A stretch of DNA of 64,000 bases from Rhodospirillaceae bacterium (GCA_040219235.1 JAVJSV010000005.1:1-64000), one strand, 5' to 3'; positions 17,120 to 26,579 are shown, numbered from the stretch's first letter. Program-made: numbers and translations. The notes: generated by a model from the letters alone, not told the origin.

Positions 17120-17442
17120 GTTTGAAGGTGCATTTGACCGCCGGTGCGGTCCGTGACCTAGAAAATATCCATGAACATACAACTGATTACCGATCACCCC
17201 GCGAAGCAGATCAGGTTCTTGATAAATTTGAGAAAATTTTTCAGACTCTAAAGGCGCAGCCCGAACGGGGCCGCCATCCTCCGGAATTGCTTGATCTCGG
17301 CATTTTGGAATACCGCGAGCTCATCTCGGCACCCTATCGTCTGGTCTACCGTGCAGAGGGTAATGACGTATATGTCATAGTGATCGCCGATGGTCGGCGC
17401 GATATGCAGAGCTTGCTTTCCCGTCGCCTGCTGGAACCCTAG
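17116..17442 (+). CDS. RelE/ParE-family toxin
   Basis: 108 residues of the RelE/ParE fold: LTAGAVRDLENIHEH at the start, GRHPPELLDLGILEYRELI and PYRLVYRAEGNDVYVIVIADGRRD at the end. ParE members block gyrase, while RelE members cut mRNA on the ribosome. The absence of a basic C-terminal catalytic cluster and the DLENI-type start favour ParE. It forms a pair with the Phd-like antitoxin through a 4-base overlap. Confidence 0.9.
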   Translation: MSLKVHLTAGAVRDLENIHEHTTDYRSPREADQVLDKFEKIFQTLKAQPERGRHPPELLDLGILEYRELISAPYRLVYRAEGNDVYVIVIADGRRDMQSLLSRRLLEP

Positions 17443-17470
17443 AGCACGGGTGATCTTCGTACATTTCTAA

Positions 17471-17495
17471 TGGGTGAGGTTTTCTAAAAAGGCAG
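17471..17495 (+). repeat. Degenerate IS-end-like sequence
   Basis: TGGGTGAGGTTTTC...GGCAG matches the reverse complement of the IS left end (CGGATGAGGTTTTC...GGACAG) at about 18 of 25 positions. It lies 21 bases before a better IS end copy. Confidence 0.4.
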
Positions 17496-17515
17496 GGTTG
17501 CACCAAGAATATCAG

Positions 17516-17540
17516 AGGATGAGGTAAAAAGAAGGGACAA
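17516..17540 (+). repeat. Solo IS right-end inverted repeat
   Basis: AGGATGAGGTAAAAAGAAGG followed by GACAA matches the right inverted repeat of the IS copies over nearly its full 25 bases, but no IS body is attached. It marks the end of the toxin-antitoxin island, about 140 bases from tRNA-Gln, and is probably left from an excised or deleted IS copy. Confidence 0.7.
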
Positions 17541-17682
17541 GAGAAACCGGATATGTGGGCCAGTATTGGCCTCTCCATGTGCCGATATGGCGCTTCAATC
17601 GCGGGCAGCTGGCCCGTAACCGTTTGAACTCTTTAGACAATGTCGGAGAGGGGAGAGACGTCTCTCTAACCCAGAGACTGGT

Positions 17683-17757
17683 TGGCTGGGGCGGCAGGAT
17701 TCGAACCTGCGAATGCCGATACCAAAAACCGGTGCCTTACCACTTGGCCACGCCCCA
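17683..17757 (-). tRNA. trnQ: tRNA-Gln (anticodon TTG)
   Basis: 75 bases including an encoded CCA. The acceptor stem TGGGGCG (17757 downward) pairs with CGCCCCA. The anticodon arm is CCGGT-TTTTGGT-ATCGG, whose 7-base loop gives TTG at positions 34-36. The T arm reads GCAGGTTCGAATCCTGC. The 3' end points towards the accessory region and lies 142 bases from a solo IS end, so it is a plausible edge of the island. Confidence 0.96.
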
Positions 17758-17855
17758 CCAGGAATTCCGGGGGACCATAAGGGAAACCGCTTTCCTTCGC
17801 AACGCTTCTGAAGCCTTAAATTTTGGGTGGTATAAGCCTGATTTTCTGGCGGTTT

Positions 17856-19940
17856 TTAAAGGCTTTCAAGAGCCTCAATGAAGGCGCCAGGCGTCAATAC
17901 CTGCGGTTGCACCTTCGCTGTTCCATTTTTGTCATATAGCACATAAAGCGGAACGCCCGAGCGGCCGAAGGATTCTAGTTTTGCGGTGATCGCAGGGTCT
18001 CTATTGGTCCAGTCTGCCTTGAGGTAAGCCACGCCCTCGCCTTCCAGGGCCGCGCGCACGGCTTCTGTAGAAATAACGGCACGCTCATTTACCAGGCAGG
18101 TAATGCACCATGCGGCGGTGAAATTAATAAACACGGGCGTTCCGTTTGCTTGGAGTTCCTCCAAACGTGCGGGTGTAAAGGCTTCCCAATTGGTCTCGGC
18201 GCTTTGTGCCGTAGTGGCCCCTGCGGTCGGCGGCTGAGGAACACTAGCCAGGACAATGGCACCCATAACGGCAACAGCCGCGAAACCCATTCCTATAAGC
18301 CGTCCACGACCCTCTGCCGGTGTCCGGCCAAACAGCCATGCCGTAAAGGCAATGAGAATGAGTCCGGCCATTGTGGCGGCCAGTCCCATTGGGTCTGCTT
18401 GTTGCGCGACAACCCATACCAGCCATGCGGCTGCGGCGTACATGGGAAAAGCCAGTGCTTGCTTGAATGTCTCCATCCAAGCCCCTGGTTTTGGCAATGC
18501 GCGGGCAAAAGCGGGCACGAACCCAATCAACAGAAAGGGCGCGGCCAGCCCTATGGCTAAGCTTTGAAAAACAGCGAACACAACAAGCGGTGGTTGGGTT
18601 AACGCGTATCCAATTGCAGGGGCCATCAATGGCGCTGTGCACGGCGTTGCAACAACGGCGGCCAACACGCCCGTTAGGAACGAGCCCACCGGGCCGTCGC
18701 CTTTTATCCAACCTCCGCCAACGCCCATCAGGCCGCTGCCGATGTTAAACACGCCCGATAAGCTGAGGCCAACGGCCAGCATGATGTAGGCCAGAATCGT
18801 TACAAAACCAGGAGACTGTAATTGGAATCCCCACCCAAGGCGATCACCTCCGGCTTTTAGGGCAAGCAGCACAACAACCAAAACAGCAAAGGAGGCCATC
18901 ACCCCAGCCGTGTAAGCCAGAGTGTCACGTTTGGCGTTGCCATCACCGCCATGTTTCACGATCGCCAAAGCCTTCATGGAAAGCACCGGCAAAACGCAGG
19001 GCATGAGGTTGAGGAGGATGCCGCCTAAGAAGGCAAAGGCGATGGCGACCACAAAGCTCATGTCAGCCGTTGCTGCCATAACCGGTGCTGGAGTGGCTCC
19101 AATTGTCATTGGCGCATTTTCAAACGCGAACGCGCGTAAAGTGTCTCCCGAACCAATCGTAATGAGCCCGCCTAACGTGTCCGGTTGATCAGGGTCAGGC
19201 ACAGTGGCAACACTGAGCTGAAAACCATCAGGGGTTACCGTCACATTTTGCGGTGCTGTGTTGTCCATCAGATAGGTGGCATAAGGGAAGAGGACAATTT
19301 CCCCATCCGGAACACTTGGCCAGTTTGCGGTGATCGTTAGTGCTTTCCCGTCAGACGTGGCGCTGATCGGGCCAGGTACAGGCTCCGGGAGTGTCGATGC
19401 GACAGACATTAAGTGCGCGCCATCTAGGGTGGAGGCTTTTGGCGCTGACGGATCAACTGTAATCGGGATGGAAAACGATCCATCTTCCGGAATACAAATG
19501 TCGGCACACACCAGCCATGTCGCGCGCGCAGACAGCATTGCATCGCCCGTCGGAGCGTCATCGGCGACCGAGAGTCTTGCCAGCAGCGTGACTTCATTGC
19601 TGTAGCCAAAATTCATCAGCGTGCCATAGGGCTGACGCTCTGGCGTTGGCCATTGAATGGGACCAACATCTAATCCGGGAGCCAGGCTCCAATCAATCAT
19701 CGCCGCTAGGCCGGAGTCTCCCGGGTTCACCCAATAGGTGTGCCATCCTTCGGCGATTTTCATTTTGAGGCCCACCCAAAGGCTTTCCCCCGGGGCAACC
19801 GCAGGGCGTTCGGTCATCAGGGTGGCAGTAATGCGCTCTGTTGAAACTGTTGCCTGGGTTATGGGTTGTGCAACACTGACGCTAGAGCCCGCGCTTAGAA
19901 CGAGGCCAAGCCACAAGGTATAAGAGTACAAAATTTTCAT
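17856..19940 (-). CDS. DsbD/ScsB-like thiol:disulfide interchange protein
   Basis: About 694 residues. A signal peptide is followed by a periplasmic N-terminal domain (about 25-270) with the Cys pair in WLVCADICIP. Next is the DsbD membrane domain (about 285-570) with its two redox cysteines in LNLMPCVLPVL and VVATPCTAPL, and a C-terminal thioredoxin domain (about 590-694) with AAWCITC. It carries electrons from cytoplasmic thioredoxin to periplasmic substrates. The layout, with the N-domain Cys pair and WHTYWVNPGDSG, is that of ScsB rather than classical DsbD. The ATG at 19940 (MKILYSY) is preferred to a TTG six codons upstream. Confidence 0.9.
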   Translation of the reverse strand: MKILYSYTLWLGLVLSAGSSVSVAQPITQATVSTERITATLMTERPAVAPGESLWVGLKMKIAEGWHTYWVNPGDSGLAAMIDWSLAPGLDVGPIQWPTPERQPYGTLMNFGYSNEVTLLARLSVADDAPTGDAMLSARATWLVCADICIPEDGSFSIPITVDPSAPKASTLDGAHLMSVASTLPEPVPGPISATSDGKALTITANWPSVPDGEIVLFPYATYLMDNTAPQNVTVTPDGFQLSVATVPDPDQPDTLGGLITIGSGDTLRAFAFENAPMTIGATPAPVMAATADMSFVVAIAFAFLGGILLNLMPCVLPVLSMKALAIVKHGGDGNAKRDTLAYTAGVMASFAVLVVVLLALKAGGDRLGWGFQLQSPGFVTILAYIMLAVGLSLSGVFNIGSGLMGVGGGWIKGDGPVGSFLTGVLAAVVATPCTAPLMAPAIGYALTQPPLVVFAVFQSLAIGLAAPFLLIGFVPAFARALPKPGAWMETFKQALAFPMYAAAAWLVWVVAQQADPMGLAATMAGLILIAFTAWLFGRTPAEGRGRLIGMGFAAVAVMGAIVLASVPQPPTAGATTAQSAETNWEAFTPARLEELQANGTPVFINFTAAWCITCLVNERAVISTEAVRAALEGEGVAYLKADWTNRDPAITAKLESFGRSGVPLYVLYDKNGTAKVQPQVLTPGAFIEALESL

Positions 19941-20002
19941 GGTGGAGAGATTAGCCAACCGGCTGGTGGATTCAAGTCACGACCGCGCGAGGGGCGTGGC
20001 TT

Positions 20003-20899
20003 TCACAAATGTGGCGCTTCCAGGGCTTGGGTTGTTACCCGTAAAGGCGTTGATTTTACCCACCACTCAGTCTGGTGATGGCCCAGTTCACCTGCTGCAG
20101 TTTCAGCCAGGTCTTGGGTTTCAAACAGGCCAAAACAGGTTGGTCCCGAGCCGCTCATCCTGGCTAGGGCACATCCGCTCACCTTCTCTAGAGCCTCAAG
20201 CACAGATTTAATCTGTGGCGCGATTAAACAGGCTGGTGGTGTGAGGCTGTTTTTTTGAGCTAATAGAAAACCAACAAATTCATCAAAACTTCGGCCTTTG
20301 AATGTGCGGTCACATGCTAAATCAAACTCACCATCAAAGGCGGCAAAGACCTCTTTTGTCGACAACGCAATGTTTGGGTTTACCAAAACCAACCAAGCCT
20401 CTGGCCAGTTCAACGCAGGTGTAATGGTTTCACCAATGCCACTGATATGGGCCGCACGACCATAGCGGCAAACTGGAACATCGGCTCCGAGTTCATCAGC
20501 CAGGATCTGATCCGTAATCGGTTTTGAGTCCGGTGTTCCCCAAAGTGCGAGGCAGGCGGTTACGGTCGCCGCTGCATCAGCCGACCCACCGCCCATGCCC
20601 GCTGCGACCGGCGTGTTTTTTTCCAATGTGAAAGCTGCACCTGCGGAGATACCGAGATGCTTCTGAACGAGTTTGGCGGCACGGACAACCAGATTACGAC
20701 CATCGGCCTTAACGGCACTTCCGTTTGGTCCGGTCACCCTGAGGATGATGTCCTCAGACCGTGAAACTGTCAGAAGGTCACAGACGTTGGTGAACCCAAT
20801 GAGCGAGTCTAAATAATGATATCCGTCGCTGCGGCGTCCGGTGATATGCAAAGATAGATTTACTTTTGCTGCAGCAGAGAGCCGCAATATCCTCGTCAT
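20003..20899 (-). CDS. ispE: 4-diphosphocytidyl-2-C-methyl-D-erythritol kinase
   Basis: 298 residues, a GHMP kinase of the MEP isoprenoid pathway that phosphorylates CDP-methylerythritol at the 2-hydroxyl. Signature blocks: AAAKVNLSLHITGRRSDGYH (about 9-28) and the ATP-binding PVAAGMGGGSADAAA (about 95-109); ARMSGSGPTCFG near the C-terminus is the third GHMP motif. It starts 9 bases after the TPR gene stop and is probably in one transcript with it. Confidence 0.96.
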   Translation of the reverse strand: MTRILRLSAAAKVNLSLHITGRRSDGYHYLDSLIGFTNVCDLLTVSRSEDIILRVTGPNGSAVKADGRNLVVRAAKLVQKHLGISAGAAFTLEKNTPVAAGMGGGSADAAATVTACLALWGTPDSKPITDQILADELGADVPVCRYGRAAHISGIGETITPALNWPEAWLVLVNPNIALSTKEVFAAFDGEFDLACDRTFKGRSFDEFVGFLLAQKNSLTPPACLIAPQIKSVLEALEKVSGCALARMSGSGPTCFGLFETQDLAETAAGELGHHQTEWWVKSTPLRVTTQALEAPHL

Positions 20900-20908
20900 G
20901 ATCTGGAG

Positions 20909-22624
20909 TCAGTTGCGTGCAATGCCACGTTGCAGCTTGTCGCGCAGTTGTTCGGCTTGCTCGCTGTCTGGCTCAAGAGATAAGGCGCGTCGCCATTGAA
21001 AGCGGGCTTCGTTTTCCCGCCCGACTTGCCAATACGCGTCGCCCAGGTGCTCATTAATTGTTGGGTCTGAGGTGTTGATGGTCACCGCCCGCTCCAATTG
21101 AACAACGGCGTCTTCATATTCGCCCATCAGGTACATCGCCCAACCGAGGCTATCGATGATGAAGCCGTCTTCTGGCCGCAGGCTCACCGCCGTTTCGATC
21201 ATGCGCCGGGCTTCAGCAACATTTATACCCTGATCAAGCCAAGAATAGCCCAGATAATTCAGCACTTGGGCCTGTTCTGGTGACAACTCCAGGGCCCTCT
21301 TAAAATCTGCTTCTGCACGTTTCCAATTCTGCGCCCGTTCTAAGGCCATGCCGCGGGTGTAGTACAAAGCCCAGCTTGTGGGTTCTCCATTTGGATAGCG
21401 GCTAAAGGCCCGGTCATAGGTCGCAACGGCTTCGTCAAAGCGTTCGCGGTTGCGAAGAATATCCCCCAACGTGATCAGCGGTTCTGGCAACGTTGGTCGC
21501 AGTCGCGCTAACTCTTCCAAAAGTGATATGGCGTCTTCGGTCTTGCCTTGGCGCTCAAGGTTCTCAGCCAGTCGCAGTCGGGCAATGAGATATCCAGGGT
21601 CATTCGGCTTAATGGCGTTCAGCATCATATTGGCAGAGTCATACTGCCCACGGATTGACATGGCGTCCGCCACTTCGCGGCGCAAACTATCAAGGTCTGG
21701 GTTCAGGTAGAGCGCCATGTGCGCGTAAACGAGTCCGAGTTGCAGACCGGAGGCCCGCCGGGCACTGGCCATACGTATTCTGGTAATGGCGTAGAGCGCT
21801 TCAGCCATCCCGACCTGTGCTGTGACCGCCGGTGGTGCTTTCTCCGGGTCTTCATATTGCGCCAGATAGCCTGACCATAAAGCTGATTCACCACGTGTCT
21901 CACGGAACTGTGCAACGGCTGCAACAGCCTCATCGCTGTGCCCGAGGCGATGAAAAGCCCCAGAGACCAGACGTAAAACTGAAAGCGGGTGAGACTCAAT
22001 TTGACTGGCCAGTGCCCGATAGTAGACCAATGCCGCGTCGGTCTGGCCGTAGTACTCATTCACAAGGGCCGACATTGTTGCGGCAAGAACACGCCATTCG
22101 GCGCGTCCTTCGTAGGGCGCAAGCGAAGCTAAGGCTTCCGCAGGTGTTTTCAGCGGTGCGCGCGACCATGTGCGGAGGAGAGGCAGGGCGAGGCCAACGT
22201 TACTGCGGCCTGAGATACGTTCAATCAAGTCGTTTGCTTCTTCGAACCGTCCTTTGCTGTAATGATCAATGGCGATCAGCAGGGGAGCAACAGACAAACT
22301 TGGTCGGTCAGCGTAGGCGGCGGCGGCATATGGCAAGGCCCCCTCAATATCTCCAGCTTGCGCCTTCTGAAAATAGGCATTGAAGGTCATGCCGCGATTG
22401 TCAGGGTCTATTTTAAGGGCCTGATCATAAAATGCGGCAGCGGCTGCCGGATCAGCCGACATTTGCGCATGCCGGGCTGAGAGATATAAGCCCGCCAGAC
22501 CTGCCTGCTCTGCGTCAGCGTGGGACGGTACAGCTAAAAACCCCACCGCCAGAATGGCTGCAAGCCATGGCGAGCGTGATGATAAGATATTAGAAGAAAT
22601 AGCAGATGTACTCATTTTACCCAT
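20909..22624 (-). CDS. Tetratricopeptide repeat protein with signal peptide
   Basis: 571 residues. After an N-terminal signal sequence (LAAILAVGFLAVPSHADA, about 18-35) come many TPR units through to the end. The best are near the C-terminus: ALYYTRGMALERAQNWKRAE, then LNYLGYSWLDQGINVAEA, DGFIIDSLGWAMYLMGEYED and INEHLGDAYWQVGRENEA. It is probably periplasmic or lipid-associated and scaffolds other proteins. Such a TPR gene upstream of ispE is common in alphaproteobacteria as I recall. The specific role is unknown. Both M1 and M4 are possible starts. Confidence 0.88.
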   Translation of the reverse strand: MGKMSTSAISSNILSSRSPWLAAILAVGFLAVPSHADAEQAGLAGLYLSARHAQMSADPAAAAAFYDQALKIDPDNRGMTFNAYFQKAQAGDIEGALPYAAAAYADRPSLSVAPLLIAIDHYSKGRFEEANDLIERISGRSNVGLALPLLRTWSRAPLKTPAEALASLAPYEGRAEWRVLAATMSALVNEYYGQTDAALVYYRALASQIESHPLSVLRLVSGAFHRLGHSDEAVAAVAQFRETRGESALWSGYLAQYEDPEKAPPAVTAQVGMAEALYAITRIRMASARRASGLQLGLVYAHMALYLNPDLDSLRREVADAMSIRGQYDSANMMLNAIKPNDPGYLIARLRLAENLERQGKTEDAISLLEELARLRPTLPEPLITLGDILRNRERFDEAVATYDRAFSRYPNGEPTSWALYYTRGMALERAQNWKRAEADFKRALELSPEQAQVLNYLGYSWLDQGINVAEARRMIETAVSLRPEDGFIIDSLGWAMYLMGEYEDAVVQLERAVTINTSDPTINEHLGDAYWQVGRENEARFQWRRALSLEPDSEQAEQLRDKLQRGIARN

Positions 22625-22754
22625 GCGCCTATTCTAACTGGCAATCGTCAGCAGAAAAAAGCCGTAATCGACAAGTGCTTTGTCACTATTTCGTTATGAG
22701 GGCCAGAATGTGGTCAAGCAAGCGTGAGTTTAGCGAGTTCGGTCTGATCACGCT

Positions 22755-24425
22755 CTACATATTTGGGTAATTGGGGCCACCACCACCCTGAGGCACAACC
22801 CAGTTGATATTTTGACTGGGGTCTTTGATGTCGCAAGTTTTGCAATGGACACAGTTTTGGGCGTTGATCTGGAACCGTTTTCCGTCGCCTTGATCCTTAT
22901 CCACCACTTCGTAGACCCCGGCCGGGCAATACCGTTGGGCCGGTTCGTCCCATTGCGGCAGATTTTTTGCAATCGGCACCGAGGGGTCTTTTAGTTTCAG
23001 ATGGACAGGTTGGTTTTCTTCGTGGTTGGTGTTGGAAATAAAGACGGAACTCAACTTATCAAATGAAATGACACCATCCGGTTTCGGATAGGCAATTGGC
23101 TGGGTGTTTGCGGCAGTCATCAATGTGTCAGAATCGCGTTTGCCGTGCTTCATGGTGAACGGTAAGCCGATGCCCAGATTGTTCATCCACATGTCCAGGC
23201 CGCCCAGCATCAACCCGGCAAAGGTGCCGAGCTTGCTCCACAGTGGTTTGACGTTCCGTACGTGCTTCAGGTCTTTGTAAATCCATGAGTTTTTGTAGGC
23301 GGTCGCGTAGGCTGTCAGCTCATCGCCACTGCGTCCGGCTGTTACAGCTTCGAAGGCCGCTTCTGCGGCAAGCATGCCGGACTTCATGGCGTTGTGGCTG
23401 CCTTTGATTCGCGGCAGGTTCACGAACCCGGCCGAGCACCCAATAAGCGCCCCTCCGGCAAATGTCAGCTTCGGCACCGATTGAAATCCACCCTCGGTGA
23501 TGGCGCGCGCGCCGTAAGAGATTCGGCGTCCACCCTCCAACACCGCCTTAATTTTGGGGTGATGCTTAAAGCGTTGAAATTCATCGAACGGCGACAGATG
23601 CGGATTTTTGTAATTCAGATGCACCACAAATCCGATTGACACCTGATGGTCTTCCAGGTGGTACATGAACGACCCGCCGCCCGTATCGCTCGAGAGCGGC
23701 CAGCCCATGGTATGGGTAACCTGTCCCAATACATGATTTTCAGGCTTAACTTCCCAGAGCTCTTTGAGGCCAATACCAAATTTCGGCACGTCGCTGTCAG
23801 CGTCCAGATTAAATTTGGCGATGAGTTCTTTGGCCAACGATCCTCTCACGCCTTCAGCGATCAGGGTGTATTTGCCAATCAGTTCGATGCCGGGTTCGTA
23901 GCTTGCCGTGTGGTCACCGTCGCGGCCAATGCCCATGTCGCCGGTTGCAACACCCCGCACAGACCCATCGTCCGCATACAAAACTTCTGAGCCGGCAAAC
24001 CCAGGGTAAATTTCAACTTCTAAGGCTTCGGCTTGTTCTGCCAACCACCGGCAGACGTTTCCCAGGCTGACGATATAATTGCCATGGTTGTTCATCAGTG
24101 GTGGCATCAGGAAATTCGGAACCCTAAACCCGCCGGACTCTGTCAAAAATAGAAACCGGTCGTCTTTAACCTCAGTCTTCAGAGGTGCGCCTTTTTCTTT
24201 CCAGTCTGGGATCAGCTCATTCAAGGCAATGGGGTCAATCACCGCGCCAGACAGAATATGCGCGCCAATCTCTGATCCTTTCTCAAGGACACAGACTGAC
24301 AGCTCTTGCTCTTTCTCTGCGGCGAGTTGTTTCAGCCTGATGGCCGCCGAAAGCCCCGCCGGGCCTCCACCCACGATCACCACGTCGAATTCCATCGCTT
24401 CTCGTTCAGTCGCCGCGCCGTTCAT
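22755..24425 (-). CDS. Electron transfer flavoprotein-ubiquinone oxidoreductase
   Basis: About 556 residues. The FAD-binding motif VVIVGGGPAGLSAAIRL opens the protein (about 14-30). The C-terminal ferredoxin-like segment has YCPAGVYE and CVHCKTCDIKDP, which supply the cysteines of the single [4Fe-4S] cluster. It passes electrons from reduced ETF to ubiquinone at the inner membrane and thus links acyl-CoA dehydrogenases to respiration; its partners etfAB are at 62-63.7 kb. AAGGA precedes both a GTG (24428) and an ATG (24425); the ATG has the better 8-base spacing. Confidence 0.96.
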   Translation of the reverse strand: MNGAATEREAMEFDVVIVGGGPAGLSAAIRLKQLAAEKEQELSVCVLEKGSEIGAHILSGAVIDPIALNELIPDWKEKGAPLKTEVKDDRFLFLTESGGFRVPNFLMPPLMNNHGNYIVSLGNVCRWLAEQAEALEVEIYPGFAGSEVLYADDGSVRGVATGDMGIGRDGDHTASYEPGIELIGKYTLIAEGVRGSLAKELIAKFNLDADSDVPKFGIGLKELWEVKPENHVLGQVTHTMGWPLSSDTGGGSFMYHLEDHQVSIGFVVHLNYKNPHLSPFDEFQRFKHHPKIKAVLEGGRRISYGARAITEGGFQSVPKLTFAGGALIGCSAGFVNLPRIKGSHNAMKSGMLAAEAAFEAVTAGRSGDELTAYATAYKNSWIYKDLKHVRNVKPLWSKLGTFAGLMLGGLDMWMNNLGIGLPFTMKHGKRDSDTLMTAANTQPIAYPKPDGVISFDKLSSVFISNTNHEENQPVHLKLKDPSVPIAKNLPQWDEPAQRYCPAGVYEVVDKDQGDGKRFQINAQNCVHCKTCDIKDPSQNINWVVPQGGGGPNYPNM

Positions 24426-24504
24426 CACGTCAGTCCTTTTTGGTAAATGTCTTAATTTGAGGCGAACATAGCCGTTTGGGCGGGGTCTGGTCCATGCTAA
24501 GCCT

Positions 24505-25407
24505 ATGGATATGAGCGATAACCTTCAACAAAATCCCTTAACTCCAGAACAGATACTCCGTTTCTATCTGGATGTTGGGGTGGATGAGACGATTGGCAGC
24601 GCGCCGGTTGATCGCTATGCCCTGTCTAAGCTCGCCGCCAAAAGCCAAAAACCCCCGGTTCAAACCCCAGTTCAACCAGCTTTTCAGGCCGCTAACCCGG
24701 CACGTGATGCCGGGCGCGGACAGGCCGCTCGCCCCGCTCAACCAGTAGCTTCTGGAGGCGGTCGCGCGGCCACCATTCCTGTGCGATCCTCTAAAGAAGG
24801 TGTTTCTGCAGCGCAAGCGGCGCAAGCGGCGCACACGCTCGAAGACCTGAGGGCTGCTGTTCAGGCTTTTGAGGGCTGCGCGCTCAAATCGACGGCCAAG
24901 AACACAGTGTTTGCTGACGGCAACCCAGAAGGCCGCCTGATGGTGATCGGCGAAGCGCCCGGCAGTGATGAGGATCGCCAAGGTCTGCCGTTTGTTGGCG
25001 TGTCCGGCAAGTTGCTTGACCTCATGCTCGAGTCCATCGGCTACACCCGTGAGAATGCCTATATCACCAATGTTGTGCCGTGGCGGCCTCCTGGCAACCG
25101 CACACCGACGCCTGAAGAAGTCGGCATGTGCCTGCCGTTTCTGATGCGCCACATCGAACTCATCAAACCCCAGGTGATTTTGACAGTGGGGGGGCTCTCC
25201 GCCAAAACCTTACTCAATCGCACCGAGGGCATTACGCGGCTGCGCGGCCGATGGGATGAGCTCACGCTTCCTGGGTTAGAGGTTCCGGTTCCCATCATCG
25301 CCACCTTCCATCCGGCTTATTTGTTGCGCTCCCCCCAGCAAAAACGATTCGCATGGCGTGATCTTCTTGCTGTGAAGGCCAGACTGGACAGCAATCCTGG
25401 TCCATGA
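24505..25407 (+). CDS. Uracil-DNA glycosylase, family 4/5 type
   Basis: 300 residues. A variable Ala/Pro/Gln-rich N-terminal part (about 1-110) is followed by the glycosylase domain: FEGCALK, the active-site motif [17 protein letters not shown] (about 148-164), [14 protein letters not shown], and [13 protein letters not shown]. It removes uracil from DNA in base excision repair. Family 4 enzymes hold a [4Fe-4S] cluster through four Cys; here the first cluster motif has one Cys where CxxC is usual, so cluster binding may differ. Divergent from the ETF-QO gene. Confidence 0.92.
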   Translation: MDMSDNLQQNPLTPEQILRFYLDVGVDETIGSAPVDRYALSKLAAKSQKPPVQTPVQPAFQAANPARDAGRGQAARPAQPVASGGGRAATIPVRSSKEGVSAAQAAQAAHTLEDLRAAVQAFEGCALKSTAKNTVFADGNPEGRLMVIGEAPGSDEDRQGLPFVGVSGKLLDLMLESIGYTRENAYITNVVPWRPPGNRTPTPEEVGMCLPFLMRHIELIKPQVILTVGGLSAKTLLNRTEGITRLRGRWDELTLPGLEVPVPIIATFHPAYLLRSPQQKRFAWRDLLAVKARLDSNPGP

Positions 25408-25464
25408 TTGTTTCCACGGTCTACGCACTGAAATGCTCCACTCACCTCAATAAAGACAGCTCCT

Positions 25465-25995
25465 ATGCCTGGAATTGATGAAACCAAACCTTTTGTTCCC
25501 ATTAACATCGGTGTTCTCACGATCACCGATAGCCGGACGTTAGAAACCGACACTTCGGGCAAAATACTGGCAGATCGTCTGACAGAGGCCGGTCATCATT
25601 TGGCTGACCGTCTCATCGTCAAAGACGAGGTGCCTAATATCGTCGCGCAACTCAAGGCGTGGATTGATGACCCCAATGTGGACGTTGTGATCACCAATGG
25701 CGGCACCGGCCTGACAGGTCGCGACGTGACGCCAGAAGCCTTTACTGAAGTTTGTGAAAAAGAAATTCCGGGCTTTGGTGAATTGTTTCGCTGGGTGAGT
25801 TTGAAATCGATCGGCACATCAACGGTGCAATCCCGCGCGACCGCAGGCGTGGCGCGGGGCACCTATTTGTTCGCGTTGCCGGGGTCAAACGGCGCGGTCA
25901 AAGATGGCTGGGACGAAATTCTGAAATACCAGTTGGATAGTCGTCACACGCCCTGCAACTTTGTCGAACTGATCCCGCGCTTGCGTGAAAAGTAG
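25465..25995 (+). CDS. moaB: Molybdenum cofactor biosynthesis protein B
   Basis: 176 residues of the MoaB/Mog fold: VLTITDSRTLETDTSG near the start, then VVITNGGTGLTGRDVTPEA, the molybdopterin-binding TNGGTG loop, and ALPGSNGAVKDGWDEIL. It adenylylates molybdopterin or acts in a neighbouring step of cofactor synthesis. The 3' end overlaps the convergent DUF2064 gene by 52 bases. Confidence 0.95.
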   Translation: MPGIDETKPFVPINIGVLTITDSRTLETDTSGKILADRLTEAGHHLADRLIVKDEVPNIVAQLKAWIDDPNVDVVITNGGTGLTGRDVTPEAFTEVCEKEIPGFGELFRWVSLKSIGTSTVQSRATAGVARGTYLFALPGSNGAVKDGWDEILKYQLDSRHTPCNFVELIPRLREK

Positions 25996-26579
25996 CGCCA
26001 ACACGCGTAGCTATTGCCGTCATCCACATCGCTCAACGTGCTAATCGTCGCGGCCTTAAGCTGCCGTAAGTTTACCAGCGTATCTTTAAGCGCATCTGGT
26101 GAGGACCACCTCACGTTAGTAAAGGGGTGTCGTATGGGCCGTCGATTGGCAAACCCAACCAGCCAGTAGCCGCCATCGGTTGCAGGTCCGAACACTACAT
26201 CTGCGTGCCCCAGGGCTTTGAACGCGCTGCGAATATGATCGCTGGTCACGTTTGGTATGTCGCTACCAATCAGCACGACCGGCACGCCACGTCCAAAGGC
26301 CGTAAGGCCGCGCTCCATGCGCAGGCCAATATTGCCGCGTCCTTGTTTCAGGATCGCGCTCTTTTTGGGCCATTGGCCCTTGGTGCTCCGCTCCCGGTCT
26401 GGGGTAATCTGTAGAACGGTCCGCCATTCGTTGGGGCTTCTCAGATGCCGAACCGTTGCTGCAAGCGTGGTGCGGTAAAACCGCCAGGCATCCAGAACGC
26501 CGATATCACGGGCCAATCGGGATTTTACGGCCCCCAATCTTGGGGCCCGCGCCATGACAATGAGAACCCCCCTGGTCAT
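25944..26579 (-). CDS. DUF2064 / TIGR04282-type glycosyltransferase
   Basis: 211 residues: MTRGVLIVMARAPRLGAVKSR and later LIGSDIPNVTSDHI and FGPATDGGYWLVG are the nucleotide-sugar-binding motifs of this family, which has a nucleotidyltransferase-like fold. The start at 26579 overlaps the stop of the upstream glycosyltransferase by 4 bases, so the two are translationally coupled; a longer frame to 26666 is rejected. The family name refers to arsenosugar clusters, but no arsenic genes are visible here. The 3' end runs 52 bases into moaB on the other strand. Confidence 0.85.
   Translation of the reverse strand: MTRGVLIVMARAPRLGAVKSRLARDIGVLDAWRFYRTTLAATVRHLRSPNEWRTVLQITPDRERSTKGQWPKKSAILKQGRGNIGLRMERGLTAFGRGVPVVLIGSDIPNVTSDHIRSAFKALGHADVVFGPATDGGYWLVGFANRRPIRHPFTNVRWSSPDALKDTLVNLRQLKAATISTLSDVDDGNSYACWRYFSRKRGISSTKLQGV

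Noticed and set aside
17555-17881. Open frame of 108 codons on the + strand across the tRNA
   Set aside because: It runs antisense through tRNA-Gln and owes its length to it; no ribosome site and no family resemblance.
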